NCBI GenBank assembly: GCA_028819955.1
Contig: JAPPKP010000441.1
Location: 1-10,927 of the forward strand
DNA: 10,927 bases
Reading direction: 5' to 3'
Origin: Rhodospirillaceae bacterium
Lineage (GTDB): Bacteria; Pseudomonadota; Alphaproteobacteria; UBA828
Shown piece by piece: positions 1 to 8,462 of the stretch. The notes below the pieces were generated by a model that did no database searches, was not told the DNA's origin, and saw only the letters and a program-made list of their open reading frames with translations. The stretch's first letter is position 1. Every line of letters begins with the position of its first letter. The position numbers were made by a program, and so were the translations under genes.

Positions 1-167
1 GCGGCTGGGGCACCGGCGGCTTCAAGGCGACGCCGGGCTCGGGCTGGGTGCTGGCGCACACCATCGCGACCGGCGAGCCGCACCCGCTCAACGCGCCCTT
101 CGCGCTCGATCGCTTCACCTCCGGCGCGCTGATCGACGAGCACGCGGCGGCGGCTGTGGCGCACTAG
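1..167 (+). CDS. soxB: Sarcosine oxidase beta subunit, C-terminal end (partial, start outside window)
   Basis: Only the last 54 codons are present; the reading frame enters at base 3 and stops at TAG 165-167. The visible protein begins [15 protein letters not shown] and ends in an Ala-rich tail, EHAAAAVAH. In SoxB, a member of the DAO (FAD-dependent amine oxidase) family, the [10 protein letters not shown] segment belongs to the FAD-binding part and closes the sarcosine-oxidising subunit. The beta subunit carries the sarcosine site, noncovalent FAD and, with alpha, the covalent FMN; those residues lie upstream of the window. The downstream soxD, soxA and soxG genes on the same strand confirm the assignment. 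It could not be confused with monomeric sarcosine oxidase in this context. Whether the upstream part of the gene is intact cannot be judged. Confidence 0.93.
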   Translation, partial: GWGTGGFKATPGSGWVLAHTIATGEPHPLNAPFALDRFTSGALIDEHAAAAVAH

Positions 168-240
168 AGGCGAAGGAATCGACCTTCCCATGAGTATGCT
201 TTGCACCTGTCTCAGTTCCGACTCGGCTACTTCTTCCGGT

Positions 241-340
241 CGTCATGGCCGGGCTTGTCCCGGCCATCCACTGTGGCGCCACGCTACCCTCGGGGAATGG
301 GGAAACCGCATGGATGCCCGGATCGAGTCCGGGCATGACG
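241..340. repeat. Alphaproteobacterial double-hairpin palindromic repeat element
   Basis: A 100-bp element of two 30-bp inverted arms, 241-270 and 311-340, that match at 24 of 30 positions when one is reverse-complemented. Both end with the cgtcat/atgacg motif at the outside and atcca/tggat inside. Each arm is itself a perfect hairpin: atggccggg/cccggccat around a 5-nt loop (cttgt), and atgcccgga/tccgggcat around tcgag. The 40-bp middle is unique. Repeats of this form are dispersed in many copies in alphaproteobacterial genomes and give rise to spurious small proteins reading MPGLDPGIH and GWMAGTSPAMT; both signatures appear in translations here. It lies between soxB and soxD inside the operon and probably forms strong RNA stems in the transcript. 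It carries no gene. Confidence 0.87.
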
Positions 341-375
341 ATCGGAGGGCGTTGCGCAGCAGGGCTTGCGATAAA

Positions 376-404
376 TGTCCTAGTTCGGCTCCAGGACACT
401 AGGA
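376..404 (+). promoter_or_regulatory. Mutually exclusive hairpins over the soxD ribosome-binding site
   Basis: Two perfect stems compete for the same 5' arm. Stem A pairs TCCTAGT (378-384) with ACTAGGA (398-404) around a 13-nt loop and buries the AGGA Shine-Dalgarno (401-404) that sits 8 nt before the soxD ATG at 413. Stem B pairs TGTCCT (376-381) with AGGACA (393-398) and would leave that Shine-Dalgarno free. The base pairing is directly visible; any role as a translational switch or expression damper is inference. No known riboswitch class is recognised in the short leader. Confidence 0.3.
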
Positions 405-412
405 AACGCGGG

Positions 413-709
413 ATGCTCTGGATCGACTGCCCCTGGTGTGGGCCCCGGCCCGAGACCGAGTTTCGCTACGGCGGCGAGGCCCATATCGCGCGCCCCGACC
501 CCGCGACGACCGACGATGCGGGCTGGGCCGATTACCTCTTCATGCGGACCAATCCCAAGGGCGTCCACGCCGAGCGCTGGATGCACCGGGAAGGCTGCCG
601 GCGCTGGTTCAACGCGCTGCGCGACACCGTCAGCAACGACGTGCTCACGATCTATCCCATGGGTACGCCCAGGCCCGATGTATCGGGCGACGAGGCGGAG
701 GGCGGGTAG
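413..709 (+). CDS. soxD: Sarcosine oxidase delta subunit
   Basis: A 98-residue protein, the usual SoxD size of about 90-115. It begins MLWIDCPWCG and has the family zinc site: Cys6 and Cys9 in CPWCG, then His58 and Cys62 in HREGCRRW. In the solved heterotetramers this small subunit binds one zinc ion structurally and packs against the large subunits; it has no known catalysis of its own. Conserved ELRYGGEAH-like (here TEFRYGGEAH) and YLFMRTNPKG segments support the call. The reading frame is open upstream to 245, but that part translates the palindromic repeat, so ATG 413 with AGGA 8 nt upstream is the start. The TAG stop (707-709) shares its last base with the soxA GTG start, implying translational coupling. 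The C-terminal tail after IYPMG is Asp/Glu-rich and variable in the family. Confidence 0.94.
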   Translation: MLWIDCPWCGPRPETEFRYGGEAHIARPDPATTDDAGWADYLFMRTNPKGVHAERWMHREGCRRWFNALRDTVSNDVLTIYPMGTPRPDVSGDEAEGG

Positions 710-3700
710 TGCGCTTTCGTCTCAATGAGGGCGGGCGGATCGACAGGGCACAGCGGTTCCGCTTCACCTTCAACGGGCGGAGCTACGAGGGCTACGCCGG
801 CGACACGCTCGCGTCCGCGCTGATCGCGAGCGGAACGCACCTGACCAGCCGGAGCTTCAAGTACCACCGGCCGCGCGGCATCCTCACCGCAGGCGCGGAG
901 GAGCCGTCGGCCCTGGTGCAGCTCGGCACCGGCGCGCGGACGGAGCCCAATCTGCGCGCCACGCAGGTCGAGCTCTACGACGGGCTCACCGCCACGGGCG
1001 TCAACGCCTGGCCGAGCGCCGACTTCGACTTCGCCGCCTGGACCGGGCGGCTCGCGCCGCTCTTCCCGGCCGGCTTCTACTACAAGACCTTCCTCTGGCC
1101 AGCGGCCTGCTGGAAGTCGCTCTACGAGCCCGTCATCCGTCGCATGGCGGGGCTCGGCCGCGCTCCCGAGGCGCCCGATCCCGATTCCTACGACAAGATG
1201 AACATCCACTGCGACGTGCTGGTGGTGGGGGGCGGGCCGGCCGGCATCTCCGCCGCGCTCGCCGCCGGCGAGGCGGGCGCGCGGGTGATGCTGCTGGACG
1301 ACGAGGCTGCGCTCGGCGGTGCGTTGCTAGGCTTGCGCCATCGGGTCGACGGCGCGGACGGCGCGGCCTGGGCCCAAGCGGCGTCCGGGCGTCTCGCCGC
1401 CATGGAGGAGGTGCGCGTCCTCACCCGCACCACGCTGTTCGGCTACTACGACCACAATTCGCTGAGCGCGTTCGAGCGCCGCACCGACCACCTGGGACCG
1501 GGTGCGCGGGCCGGCATGGGCCGCCAGCGCCTTTGGAACATCAAGGCGGGCAAGGTGGTGCTCGCCACCGGCGCCCACGAGCGGCCCTTGGTCTTCGCCG
1601 ACAACGACCGTCCTGGAATCCTGCTGGCGTCTGCGGCGCAGCGCTACCTCAACCGTTACGCGGCGTTGCCGGGCGAGCGCGCGGTGCTCTTCACCAACAA
1701 CGACACGGCTTACGAGGCAGCGCGCGACATCGTCGAGGCCGGCGGAACGGTCGGTGCCGTGGTCGATTGCCGGCCCGATTCCGCCGCGCCACTGGCGCCT
1801 GCGCTCAAGGACGCGGGCGTGGCGCTCCACACCGGCTCGGTCATCGCCGCCACACACGGCGCGAAGCGGGTCCGCTCCGTCACCGTCGCGAAGCTCGGCG
1901 AGGATGGCGGGCTGAGCGGCGAGCGATACCGCATCTATTGCGACAGTGTGCTGGTCTCTGGCGGCTGGAACCCGGCGGTGCATCTCTTCAGCCAGTCGGC
2001 CGGCAAGCTCGCCTTCGAGAAGGCGCGTGGCATCTTCCTTCCTGGAACGGCGACGCAGGCTTTGGAGGTCGCGGGCGCCGCGAACGGCAGCTTCGGCCTT
2101 GCCGCCTGCCTCGCTGAAGGCGCAGCCGCCGGCGCGCGCGCCGCCCAGGCAGCCGGCTTCGGCGATGGCACGCCACCGCCGGCACCGCCGGTCGAGGCGC
2201 CGGAGCCCGGCGCCATCACGCCATTCTGGCTCGCGCCGGGGCTGAAGCCGCTCGGCCACGGCAAGGCCAAGCACATGGTCGACCATCAGGACGACGTGAC
2301 TGCAGCGGACATCCGGCTCGCCGCCCGCGAAGGCTTCCGCTCGGTCGAGCACGTCAAGCGCTACACCACCATCGGGATGGGCACCGACCAGGGCAAGACG
2401 GCGAACGTCAACGGCCTCGCCATCCTCGCCGATGCCCTGGGCAAGACCGTGGCCGAGGTGGGCTTCACCACCTACCGCCCGCCCTATACGCCGGTCACCT
2501 TCGGCGCGCTCGCCGGGCGCGATACCGGCCCGCTGATGGACCCGGTGCGGCGCACCGCGATGCACGACTGGCACGAGGCCCACGGCGCGGTGTTCGAGCC
2601 GGTGGGCCAGTGGCACCGGCCCTGGTGGTATCCCAAGGCGGGCGAGGACAAGCACGCGGCCGTGGCGCGCGAATGCCGCGCGGTGCGGGAGGCGGCGGGC
2701 ATCCTCGACGCCTCGACGCTCGGCAAGATCGACATCAAGGGGCCGGACGCGACCACCCTGCTCGACATGGTCTACACCAACGCCTTCTCGACCCTGAAGC
2801 TGGGCCGGGTGCGCTACGGGCTGATGTGCGGCGACGACGGCATGGTCTTCGACGACGGCACCACGGCGCGCCTCGGCGAGAACCACTATCTAATGACCAC
2901 CACCACAGGCAACGCGGCCCAGGTGCTGGAGTGGCTCGAGGAGTGGCTGCAGACCGAGTGGCCGGAGCTCAAGGTCTACTGCACGTCGGTGACCGAGCAG
3001 TGGGCGACGGTGGCGCTCGCCGGCCCCCGCGCCCGCCACGTGCTCGCGGCCGTGGCGCCGGAGATGGCGCTCGACAGCGACTCCTTCCCCTTCATGAGTG
3101 TGAAGGAGGGCGTCGTCGCAGGCGTGAACGCGCGCGTCTTCCGCATCAGCTTCACCGGCGAGCTCAGCTTCGAGATCAACGTGCCCTGGCATCACGGCCG
3201 CTACCTGTGGGAGGCGCTGATGGAGGCGGGCGCCGGGCACGGCATCACCCCCTACGGCACCGAGGCCATGCACGTGCTCCGCGCCGAGCGCGGCTTCATC
3301 ATCGTGGGCCAGGAGACCGACGGCACCACCACGCCCCACGACCTCGGCATGGACTGGATCGTCTCCAAGAAGAAAGCGGATTTCCTGGGCAAGCGCGCCT
3401 GGAGCCGGGAGGATTCCCGGCGCGAGGACCGCAAGCAGCTCGTCGGCATCCTCACGGACGATCCGAAGCAGGTGCTGCCCGAGGGCACGCAGCTCGTGGA
3501 GAAGCGCGGGCGGCCTCCGATCCCGATGATCGGCCACGTCACCTCCAGCTACGAGAGCCCGACGCTGGGCCGCTCCATCGCGCTCGCGCTGGTGAGGGGC
3601 GGCCGCGCGCGCAAGGGCGAGACCGTCTTTGCCGCGCCCGAGAGCGGCTTCCTCCCCTGCAAGGTCACGGAGCCGGTCTTCTACGATCCCGAAGGAGCGA

Positions 3701-3714
3701 AGCGGGATGGCTGA
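709..3714 (+). CDS. soxA: Sarcosine oxidase alpha subunit
   Basis: A 1001-residue large subunit, close to the family's usual 960-1010. Domains in order: an N-terminal ferredoxin-like Fer2_4 fold (about 15-100, lacking cluster cysteines) with the conserved RSFKYHRPRG near residue 48; a two-dinucleotide-binding pyridine nucleotide-disulfide oxidoreductase region with GGGPAG at 174-179 and ATGAHERP near 286-293, the NAD+ site; a linker with TTIGMGTDQGK near 555; and C-terminal glycine-cleavage-T-like folate domains (about 615-1000) containing GPRARHVL near 773, FTGELSFEI near 814 and GTEAMHVLRAERG near 850. The folate domain uses the imine from sarcosine to form 5,10-methylene-tetrahydrofolate, which channels within the cytoplasmic complex. 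GTG 709 is chosen because GGAGGG (697-702) lies 6 nt upstream and homologous N termini begin just before GGRIDR; the open frame reaches 436 but overlaps soxD. It overlaps soxG by 8 bases. Confidence 0.97.
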   Translation: MRFRLNEGGRIDRAQRFRFTFNGRSYEGYAGDTLASALIASGTHLTSRSFKYHRPRGILTAGAEEPSALVQLGTGARTEPNLRATQVELYDGLTATGVNAWPSADFDFAAWTGRLAPLFPAGFYYKTFLWPAACWKSLYEPVIRRMAGLGRAPEAPDPDSYDKMNIHCDVLVVGGGPAGISAALAAGEAGARVMLLDDEAALGGALLGLRHRVDGADGAAWAQAASGRLAAMEEVRVLTRTTLFGYYDHNSLSAFERRTDHLGPGARAGMGRQRLWNIKAGKVVLATGAHERPLVFADNDRPGILLASAAQRYLNRYAALPGERAVLFTNNDTAYEAARDIVEAGGTVGAVVDCRPDSAAPLAPALKDAGVALHTGSVIAATHGAKRVRSVTVAKLGEDGGLSGERYRIYCDSVLVSGGWNPAVHLFSQSAGKLAFEKARGIFLPGTATQALEVAGAANGSFGLAACLAEGAAAGARAAQAAGFGDGTPPPAPPVEAPEPGAITPFWLAPGLKPLGHGKAKHMVDHQDDVTAADIRLAAREGFRSVEHVKRYTTIGMGTDQGKTANVNGLAILADALGKTVAEVGFTTYRPPYTPVTFGALAGRDTGPLMDPVRRTAMHDWHEAHGAVFEPVGQWHRPWWYPKAGEDKHAAVARECRAVREAAGILDASTLGKIDIKGPDATTLLDMVYTNAFSTLKLGRVRYGLMCGDDGMVFDDGTTARLGENHYLMTTTTGNAAQVLEWLEEWLQTEWPELKVYCTSVTEQWATVALAGPRARHVLAAVAPEMALDSDSFPFMSVKEGVVAGVNARVFRISFTGELSFEINVPWHHGRYLWEALMEAGAGHGITPYGTEAMHVLRAERGFIIVGQETDGTTTPHDLGMDWIVSKKKADFLGKRAWSREDSRREDRKQLVGILTDDPKQVLPEGTQLVEKRGRPPIPMIGHVTSSYESPTLGRSIALALVRGGRARKGETVFAAPESGFLPCKVTEPVFYDPEGAKRDG

Positions 3715-4300
3715 GGCGCCGGCACCGCGCAGCCCGCTCGCTGACCTTGGCGATGCGTTCGCAGAGGCGCACGCCGATGGCGTTTCCCTGGCCGGGGCGC
3801 CCGCGCGGACGCGGTTCAATCTCAGGCTCGATCCCGAGGACGCCGAGGCGCTGACCGCGGCCGGTGCGGCGCTCGGCGGCTCTTTGCCGCGCACGCCCAA
3901 CACCGCCGCCGCCACGATCAATGGCTGGACCCTGCTCTGGCTCGGCCCCGACGAGTGGCTGGTGACGGGCCCCGCCGCCGAAGGCGCCGCGCTCGTGGAC
4001 GCCCTGGGCGCCCGCCTGGACGGCCATCGCCACGCGCTCACAGACGTAAGCGCCATGTACGCGACACTCGCGCTCTCCGGCCCGCGCGCCCGGGAGGTGC
4101 TGATGAAAGGGTGCCGGCTAGACCTCCACCCGCGCGCCTTCGCGCCCGGCGCCTGCGTGCAGACTTCGCTGGCCAAGGCGAACGTAGTTCTGCACCAGAC
4201 CGGCGACGCGCCGTCCTACGAGATCACGGTGCGCAACTCGTTCTCGGTCTACCTCGCCACTTGGCTGCTCGACGCCATGGCGGAGTACCGGCAGGCCTGA
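3707..4300 (+). CDS. soxG: Sarcosine oxidase gamma subunit
   Basis: A 197-residue SoxG, typical length about 185-210. Recognised by LGPDEWLV (79-86), the DVS...LSGPRAR block (113-129), GCRLDLHP (135-142) and a C-terminal Y-E-I-x-V-R-N-S-F-S-V-Y-L segment. SoxG is a glycine-cleavage-T-like fold without folate catalysis that completes the cytoplasmic heterotetramer. ATG 3707 is preceded by GAAGGAG (3691-3697) at 9 nt spacing and overlaps the end of soxA by 8 bases; an open frame upstream to 3629 lies inside soxA and is not used. In most SoxG proteins the DVS is followed by an R-T pair, here A-M-Y-A-T, a minor variation. It is the last gene of the plus-strand run; 93 bp follow before the convergent gene end. 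No strong intrinsic terminator is visible there, only a weak 5-bp ctccc/gggag pairing at 4323-4348. Confidence 0.94.
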   Translation: MAEAPAPRSPLADLGDAFAEAHADGVSLAGAPARTRFNLRLDPEDAEALTAAGAALGGSLPRTPNTAAATINGWTLLWLGPDEWLVTGPAAEGAALVDALGARLDGHRHALTDVSAMYATLALSGPRAREVLMKGCRLDLHPRAFAPGACVQTSLAKANVVLHQTGDAPSYEITVRNSFSVYLATWLLDAMAEYRQA

Positions 4301-4393
4301 GCAGGACCCTCTTCTTCTGACTCTCCCCGGTTCCTCGGTCGGCGGGAGTTGGCTCCGCTCGATCGTGCGTCCTGTGCCGGTTGGGCCGCGCCT

Positions 4394-5398
4394 TTAGTCC
4401 TCGACCGTGACGCGGGCGCCGGTTGCGGCCGCTTCGCGGATGGCTAGCGCGAGGGCGAGCGAGCGCATGCCGTCGCGGCCGGTGCAGTGCGGTGCGCCGT
4501 CGCCCCGTATAGCCGCGTTGAAGAGGCGGACGACGCGCTCGTAGCAGGGCTCGTCCTCCAGATCGATCGTCGTCCGGCCCGACTCGCTCCCGAGCACGAC
4601 GTCGGCAAGGACGTGCGGCATCAGCGCGTGCCGCGCGAGCACGAAGCCCTCGCTGCCGAGGATCTCGATGTCGGCCTCGGTGTAGGTCGCCGCCCAGGAT
4701 GGAAACAGATGGACCAGCGCACCGCCGCGCATCCGCACCACCGACATGGCCTCGTCCTCCAGGCCCGGCACGGTCAGGCCGTGATTCACCGACTGTGCGA
4801 CGACGTCTTGCGGCTCGTCGTCGAGCAGGAACCGCAAGGAGTCGGCCAGGTGCACGCCGAGGTCCAGGATCGGGCCGCCGCCCTCCCGGTCGTTGAGGCG
4901 CCAGTCGTGGAAGCGCTCCGGCAGCACGATCGCGAAGCAGATGCGCGCAGACCGGACCTGCCCGATTCGCCCGTCTCTCACGATGTCGCGGATGGCGCGG
5001 AGGCCCACCGTGCTGCGCAGGTGATGGTTGGTCCCCATCTGCACGCCGGCCGCCGCGCAGGCGTTCACCATGCGCCGCGCATCGGCGAGGGTGAGCGCGA
5101 GCGGCTTCTCGCACAGCACATGCTTGCCAGCTTGCGCGGCCGCGACTGTCTGCGCGCAGTGCAGATCGTTGGTGGTGCTGATGTAGACCGTGTCCACGCC
5201 CGGATCCGCGAGCAGTGCGTCGAGATCGCCGTAGGCGCGTTCGATGCCGTGCTCGCGCGCATACGCGTTGCCCCATTCCGGACTGCTGCTCATTACCGCT
5301 ACGACGTCGCTGTCACCCTGGGCGCGAATCGCGCCGATCATCGAATCCGCCGCGATTCGGGAAGCGCCGATCAGGCCCCAGCCGATGCTTTGTGTCAT
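4394..5398 (-). CDS. Gfo/Idh/MocA family NAD(P)-dependent oxidoreductase
   Basis: A 334-residue cytoplasmic dehydrogenase. The N-terminal Rossmann domain starts with GWGLIGASRIA (GxxGxxxxA at residues 8-16) for NAD(P) binding, continues through VDTVYISTTNDLH, and closes with the family signature HVLCEKPLALT (Glu97-Lys98-Pro99, where Lys98 is the expected catalytic lysine). The C-terminal beta-sheet domain has GGGPILDLGVHLADS (173-187), whose Asp179 and His183 match the catalytic D-x-x-x-H of sugar and inositol dehydrogenases. The family oxidises hydroxyls of sugars, inositols and their derivatives. ATG 5398 has GAGG 8 nt upstream. It is the last gene of the minus-strand operon, 40 bp after a CUT2 permease, so it probably acts on the imported solute. 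A 5-bp hairpin (5415-5429) sits in that gap. The exact substrate cannot be read from sequence. Confidence 0.9.
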   Translation of the reverse strand: MTQSIGWGLIGASRIAADSMIGAIRAQGDSDVVAVMSSSPEWGNAYAREHGIERAYGDLDALLADPGVDTVYISTTNDLHCAQTVAAAQAGKHVLCEKPLALTLADARRMVNACAAAGVQMGTNHHLRSTVGLRAIRDIVRDGRIGQVRSARICFAIVLPERFHDWRLNDREGGGPILDLGVHLADSLRFLLDDEPQDVVAQSVNHGLTVPGLEDEAMSVVRMRGGALVHLFPSWAATYTEADIEILGSEGFVLARHALMPHVLADVVLGSESGRTTIDLEDEPCYERVVRLFNAAIRGDGAPHCTGRDGMRSLALALAIREAAATGARVTVED

Positions 5399-5438
5399 GG
5401 TTCGTTCCTCGCCTCCGGACAGACTCCGGCCAAGGGTA

Positions 5439-6458
5439 TCAGGCCCGGTCTTCGTGCGTTTCCTCTGTCTCGGCGGCCGCTTCGTCCTCGAGCCGAATGC
5501 GTTCGGCGCGCCGACGCAGGCTGACGTTCAGGACCACTGCGCCGACCGTCAGGGTGCCGATGACGAACTTGAACCAGCCCGAATCGACCCGCGCCATGAC
5601 CACACCGTTGTCAACCATGCGGATGATGATGATGCCGATGATCGGGGCCAGGATCGAGCCGAAGCCGCCGAAGAGCGCAACGCCGCCGATCACGCAGGCC
5701 GCGATCGCCTGCATCTCGTAGCCGTTGCCGACCGACGGGTACGCCGAGTGGCTGCGCAGGGCCTGAATGATGCCTGCCCAGGTCGCGAGCGTCGAACAGA
5801 TCATGAAGCAGGTCATCTTCACCCGCCTCACGTCGATGCCCATGTCCTGGGCCGATTGCTTGTGGGAGCCGGTCGCATAGATCCAATTGCCGAAATTGGT
5901 TCGATGCAGCACCCAGCCGAGCACGACCGCGATGCCCAGGTACCAGATCAGCGATGCGCGCACGACACCGCCCTCGGTGAGATAACCGACGAACACCCAG
6001 TCGGGCATGTGCTTGGGCCAGCGCGGCGGGTAGCCCCCTGAAAACACGACCGAGGCGGAGCGGACGATGAAGAGGGTGCCGAGCGTCGTGATGAAGGAGG
6101 GTATGCGGAAGGTAAGCGTCACGAACGCGTTGAAATAGCCGATGAGAAGCGCTGCCCCGGTGGCGATGGCGAAGCTGAGCCACGGGTCGAAGCCGTAATT
6201 GGCGACGAGGATCACCGGCATCACCGTCCCCAACGCGAACACCGAGCCAACCGACAAGTCGAACTCGCCCGAAATCATGAGCAGTGCCGCGCCGAGCGCG
6301 ATCAGCCCGAGCTCCGGCACGATGGCCAGAATCACGCGCATATTGCCCTCGGTCATGAACCGCTCGCCGCTGAGGCCGAGCCCCACGGCGAGCGCGATCG
6401 CGACGACGATCGAGGCGATCTCGGGTCGCGACAGCAGGAGCTTGGTCAGAGCTTTCAC
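5439..6458 (-). CDS. CUT2-type ABC transporter permease (second copy)
   Basis: A 339-residue inner membrane permease of the BPD_transp_2 (RbsC/FrcC-like) family, with about 8-10 hydrophobic segments, the normal size for the family. Conserved signatures are LMISGEFDLSVGS (the IDLSVG-type motif), RIPSFITTLGTLF, LHRTNFGNWIYATG (coupling-helix region) and GGVALFGGFGSI. It forms the membrane channel for the solute delivered by the binding protein encoded at 8463-9455. The start is GTG 6458, supported by alignment with the paralogous permease (both begin M-K then reach LSRPEI at the same distance). The Shine-Dalgarno is weak (GGA 9 nt upstream). It lies 36 bp after the ATPase gene, in the same frame as the ATPase stop. 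A charged Glu-rich cytoplasmic tail (EDEAAAETEETHEDRA) ends the protein. Confidence 0.92.
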   Translation of the reverse strand: MKALTKLLLSRPEIASIVVAIALAVGLGLSGERFMTEGNMRVILAIVPELGLIALGAALLMISGEFDLSVGSVFALGTVMPVILVANYGFDPWLSFAIATGAALLIGYFNAFVTLTFRIPSFITTLGTLFIVRSASVVFSGGYPPRWPKHMPDWVFVGYLTEGGVVRASLIWYLGIAVVLGWVLHRTNFGNWIYATGSHKQSAQDMGIDVRRVKMTCFMICSTLATWAGIIQALRSHSAYPSVGNGYEMQAIAACVIGGVALFGGFGSILAPIIGIIIIRMVDNGVVMARVDSGWFKFVIGTLTVGAVVLNVSLRRRAERIRLEDEAAAETEETHEDRA

Positions 6459-6494
6459 GGTTCCGCGTCCGGGCGTGTCCTGCAGCGCTTCATG

Positions 6495-7288
<794 letters not shown>

Positions 7289-7292
<4 letters not shown>

Positions 7293-8317
7293 GATCGCTT
7301 CTCCGGTTCGTTGGAGTCCTCGGATTCGGCCTCGCGTTCCTCCTGCTCGGCCAACCGTATCCCCTGGCCGACCCTCATGAGGTACAGGTTGAACACCACA
7401 GCGGCGATCAGGAAGACGCCGATCGCGAACTTGAACCAGCCTGCGCCGACACCCGCCATGATCAGCCCGCTGTCGAGCATGCGAATGATGAAGGTGCCGA
7501 CGATAGGCCCGAGGATCGAGCCGAAGCCGCCGAACAGTGCGACGCCGCCGATGACCGACGCGGCGATCGCCTGCAGCTCGAAGGTCTCGCCCTGATTGGG
7601 CAATCCCATGTGGGAGCGCATCACGGAGAAGATGCCGGCCCACGTTGCGCACACCGAGCAGATGATGAAACACACGGTCTTTACGCGCCGGGTGTTGATA
7701 CCCATGTCCCGGGCCGACTGGACGTGGGCACCGGTGGCGAAAATCCAGTTGCCGAAATTGGTCCGGTGCAGCATCCAGCCCAGCACGATGGCGACGCCCG
7801 CGTACCAGACGAACGAAGCCCTGAACAATCCTCCCTGGACGATGACCCCGGTGAACAGCTTGTCGGGCAGGTCGGGGTGCCACACCGGCATGTGGCCGCC
7901 CGAGATGACCACGGCGACCGAGCGCGCAACGAACATCATACCCAGCGTCGTTATGAACGAGGGAATGCCGAAGGTCAGCGTGACCGCGGCGTTGATATAG
8001 CCGACGCTGACACCGGCCAGCGTGGCGATCACCAGGCACGCCCACGGGTCGACACCCATCTGGATCAGAAGGACCGGGAGCATGCCGCCGAGCGCGAACA
8101 TCGAGCCGACGGAGAGGTCGAACTCGCCCGAGATCATCAGGATGGTGACGCCCAGCGCCAGCAGCCCGAGTTCGGGGATGATGCCGAAGAGCACGCGCCA
8201 GTTGCCGGCGCTCAAGAACACGGGCGTGTTGCTGAAAAAGATGGCGCCCAGCACGATCATCACCACGAGGGCGGTGATCTCGGGCCGCGACAGGACCGTC
8301 TTGACGAAGCCCTTCAT
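7289..8317 (-). CDS. CUT2-type ABC transporter permease (first copy)
   Basis: A 342-residue BPD_transp_2 permease in the inner membrane, paralogous to the permease encoded at 5439-6458 along its whole length. It shares LMISGEFDLSVGS, IPSFITTLG, LHRTNFGNWI-ATG, RRVK--CF-ICS--ATWAGI and GGVALFGGFGSIL, and diverges in the periplasmic loops (for example GGHMPVWHPDLPDKLF against GGYPPRWPKHMPDWVF). About 8-10 membrane segments are predicted by eye, ending in an acidic cytoplasmic tail. ATG 8317 gives an N terminus matching the paralogue; no good Shine-Dalgarno lies at normal distance, which may mean dependence on upstream translation. It follows the binding-protein gene after 145 bp of hairpin-rich spacer, and its stop overlaps the ATPase start (ATGA). 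The solute is unknown. Confidence 0.93.
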
Positions 8318-8340
8318 GTGACTGGTTCAGCCATGATGGC

Positions 8341-8360
8341 ACCTGCGTCCCGGCCGGCAG
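8341..8360 (-). other. Possible Shine-Dalgarno of a six-codon leader ORF before the first permease
   Basis: On the minus strand an AGG about 7 nt upstream of ATG 8334 could start a six-codon frame reading MAEPVT, whose TGA (8316-8314) overlaps the permease ATG (8317-8315) as ATGA. The overlap arises automatically because the permease's second codon starts with A, so only the upstream ATG and AGG are informative. Translation of this leader is unproven. Confidence 0.12.
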
Positions 8361-8398
8361 TCACGCCATCCGGGATCCGGCAACCGCAAACCGCCGGT

Positions 8399-8445
8399 GT
8401 CCGGGCACCGCACGCGGCGCCCGGACCCTCGCCGGTTCTTCCGGC
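8399..8445 (-). other. Intercistronic stem-loops between binding protein and permease genes
   Basis: Two adjacent perfect hairpins lie in the 145-bp spacer. One pairs gtccgggc (8399-8406) with gcccggac (8419-8426) and has three further inner pairs; the other pairs gccgg (8431-8435) with ccggc (8441-8445) around a 5-nt loop. In the transcribed (minus) direction they come 17-64 nt after the binding-protein stop. Neither is followed by a T-run, so a classical intrinsic terminator is not supported. In ABC import operons, hairpins at this position often protect the binding-protein mRNA from 3' decay and lower expression of the membrane genes; that role here is inferred from position. Confidence 0.45.
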
Positions 8446-8462
8446 AACCTGACTCGTCACAT

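Noticed and set aside
241..340. CRISPR-like or insertion-sequence end structure
   Set aside because: There are only two inverted arms, no regularly spaced direct repeats, no transposase and no target-site duplication seen; the dispersed palindromic repeat explains it fully.
115..399. Small protein-like frames reading MPGLDPGIH and MAGTSPAM over the soxB-soxD gap
   Set aside because: These are translations of the palindromic repeat at 241-340, a well-known source of spurious small proteins in alphaproteobacteria.
1327..2886. 519-codon open frame on the minus strand inside soxA
   Set aside because: It is antisense to soxA, whose domains are clearly recognisable. The frame is Arg/Ala/Gly/His-rich with no family signature, as expected from high-GC codon bias opening the opposite strand.
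2890..4176. 428-codon open frame on the minus strand across soxA and soxG
   Set aside because: Shadow of two well-supported genes; low-complexity composition and no recognisable domain.
4301..4393. Bidirectional terminator between convergent soxG and the dehydrogenase gene
   Set aside because: Only a 5-bp pairing with a 16-nt loop (4323-4348) and no T-run on either strand; not enough to call.
7293..8342. Upstream extension of the ATPase frame to 615 codons, suggesting a fusion protein
   Set aside because: The extension runs out of frame through the permease gene and has no domain. The ATGA overlap at 7289-7292 marks the true start.
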